32,755 nucleotides of DNA, from assembly GCA_946612115.1 (NCBI GenBank), contig CAMOEI010000011.1:1-32755 (forward strand). Reading direction: 5' to 3'. Both the position numbers and the translations under genes were made by a program. The notes beneath the pieces are model-generated. The model had not been told where the DNA came from. It worked only from the letters and a program-made list of their open reading frames with translations, and ran no database searches. Below, piece after piece: positions 32,737 to 32,755 of this stretch. How positions within the stretch are numbered: position 1 is the first letter of the stretch; each line of letters begins with the position of its first letter. This stretch comes from an uncultured Caryophanales bacterium (GTDB lineage Bacteria; Bacillota_I; Bacilli_A; RFN20; CAG-826).

Positions 32737-32755
32737 CATAGACGGGCAGATATTA

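Noticed and set aside
32677-32739. A 20-residue hydrophobic open frame on the minus strand
   Set aside because: It has no ribosome site, overlaps the terminator hairpin and is too short to support.
1-32755. CRISPR arrays, insertion sequences, tRNA or rRNA genes
   Set aside because: No regularly spaced direct repeats, transposase coding regions or recognisable RNA-gene sequences were found on reading both strands.

Overview
The window is AT-rich bacterial DNA from a low-GC Gram-positive organism, most likely an uncultured gut-type member of the Bacilli (RF39/RFN20/Erysipelotrichales-like; the taxon is inference). The signs are Shine-Dalgarno sites of the AGGAG type, sigma-A promoters, SipW-type signal peptides with a matching ER-type signal peptidase, and BspA-like leucine-rich repeats. 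TGA is used as a stop, for example in the ATGA overlap at 6293-6296, so this is not the mycoplasma code. Nineteen of the twenty genes lie on the minus strand.

Layout, read in the direction of minus-strand transcription. (1) 32531-30831: a membrane HD-GYP phosphodiesterase. (2) 29519-30802, plus strand: an ArsB-like ion transporter, the only plus-strand gene. (3) 29384-27885: a 7TM-PAS-GGDEF diguanylate cyclase. (4) 27725-18822: a strong promoter and a c-di-GMP-I riboswitch, then a SipW-signal protein, a large SipW-signal protein, a 1320-residue BspA-like repeat protein and an HD-GYP phosphodiesterase. (5) 18634-15547: a GGDEF-EAL phosphodiesterase with a diguanylate cyclase. (6) 15340-14396: a single SipW-signal protein with its own promoter, a structured leader and a terminator. 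(7) 14315-79: a promoter, a second c-di-GMP-I riboswitch with an overlapping terminator, then ten tightly packed genes. These are four related surface proteins, a membrane-anchored McrB-type AAA+ ATPase, a DUF2357-like partner with a K/P/E-rich tail, the SipW signal peptidase, an active-looking EAL phosphodiesterase, a nucleosidase-fold protein lacking catalytic residues, and a multidomain GGDEF/EAL protein lacking catalytic residues.

The reading that ties the window together is a c-di-GMP-governed programme for making an extracellular fibre or matrix, analogous to the Bacillus TapA-SipW-TasA system but larger. In riboswitch 1 the 3' strand of aptamer helix P1 is also the 5' arm of the terminator, which predicts that c-di-GMP switches the operon ON. 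Both riboswitch operons carry a c-di-GMP phosphodiesterase at or near their distal end, so negative feedback is built in. The AAA+/DUF2357 pair, normally seen in McrBC-like nuclease systems, appears to have been recruited to this surface operon and is the most novel element. No CRISPR array, insertion sequence, tRNA or rRNA was seen. No gene-free stretch exceeds 300 bases.
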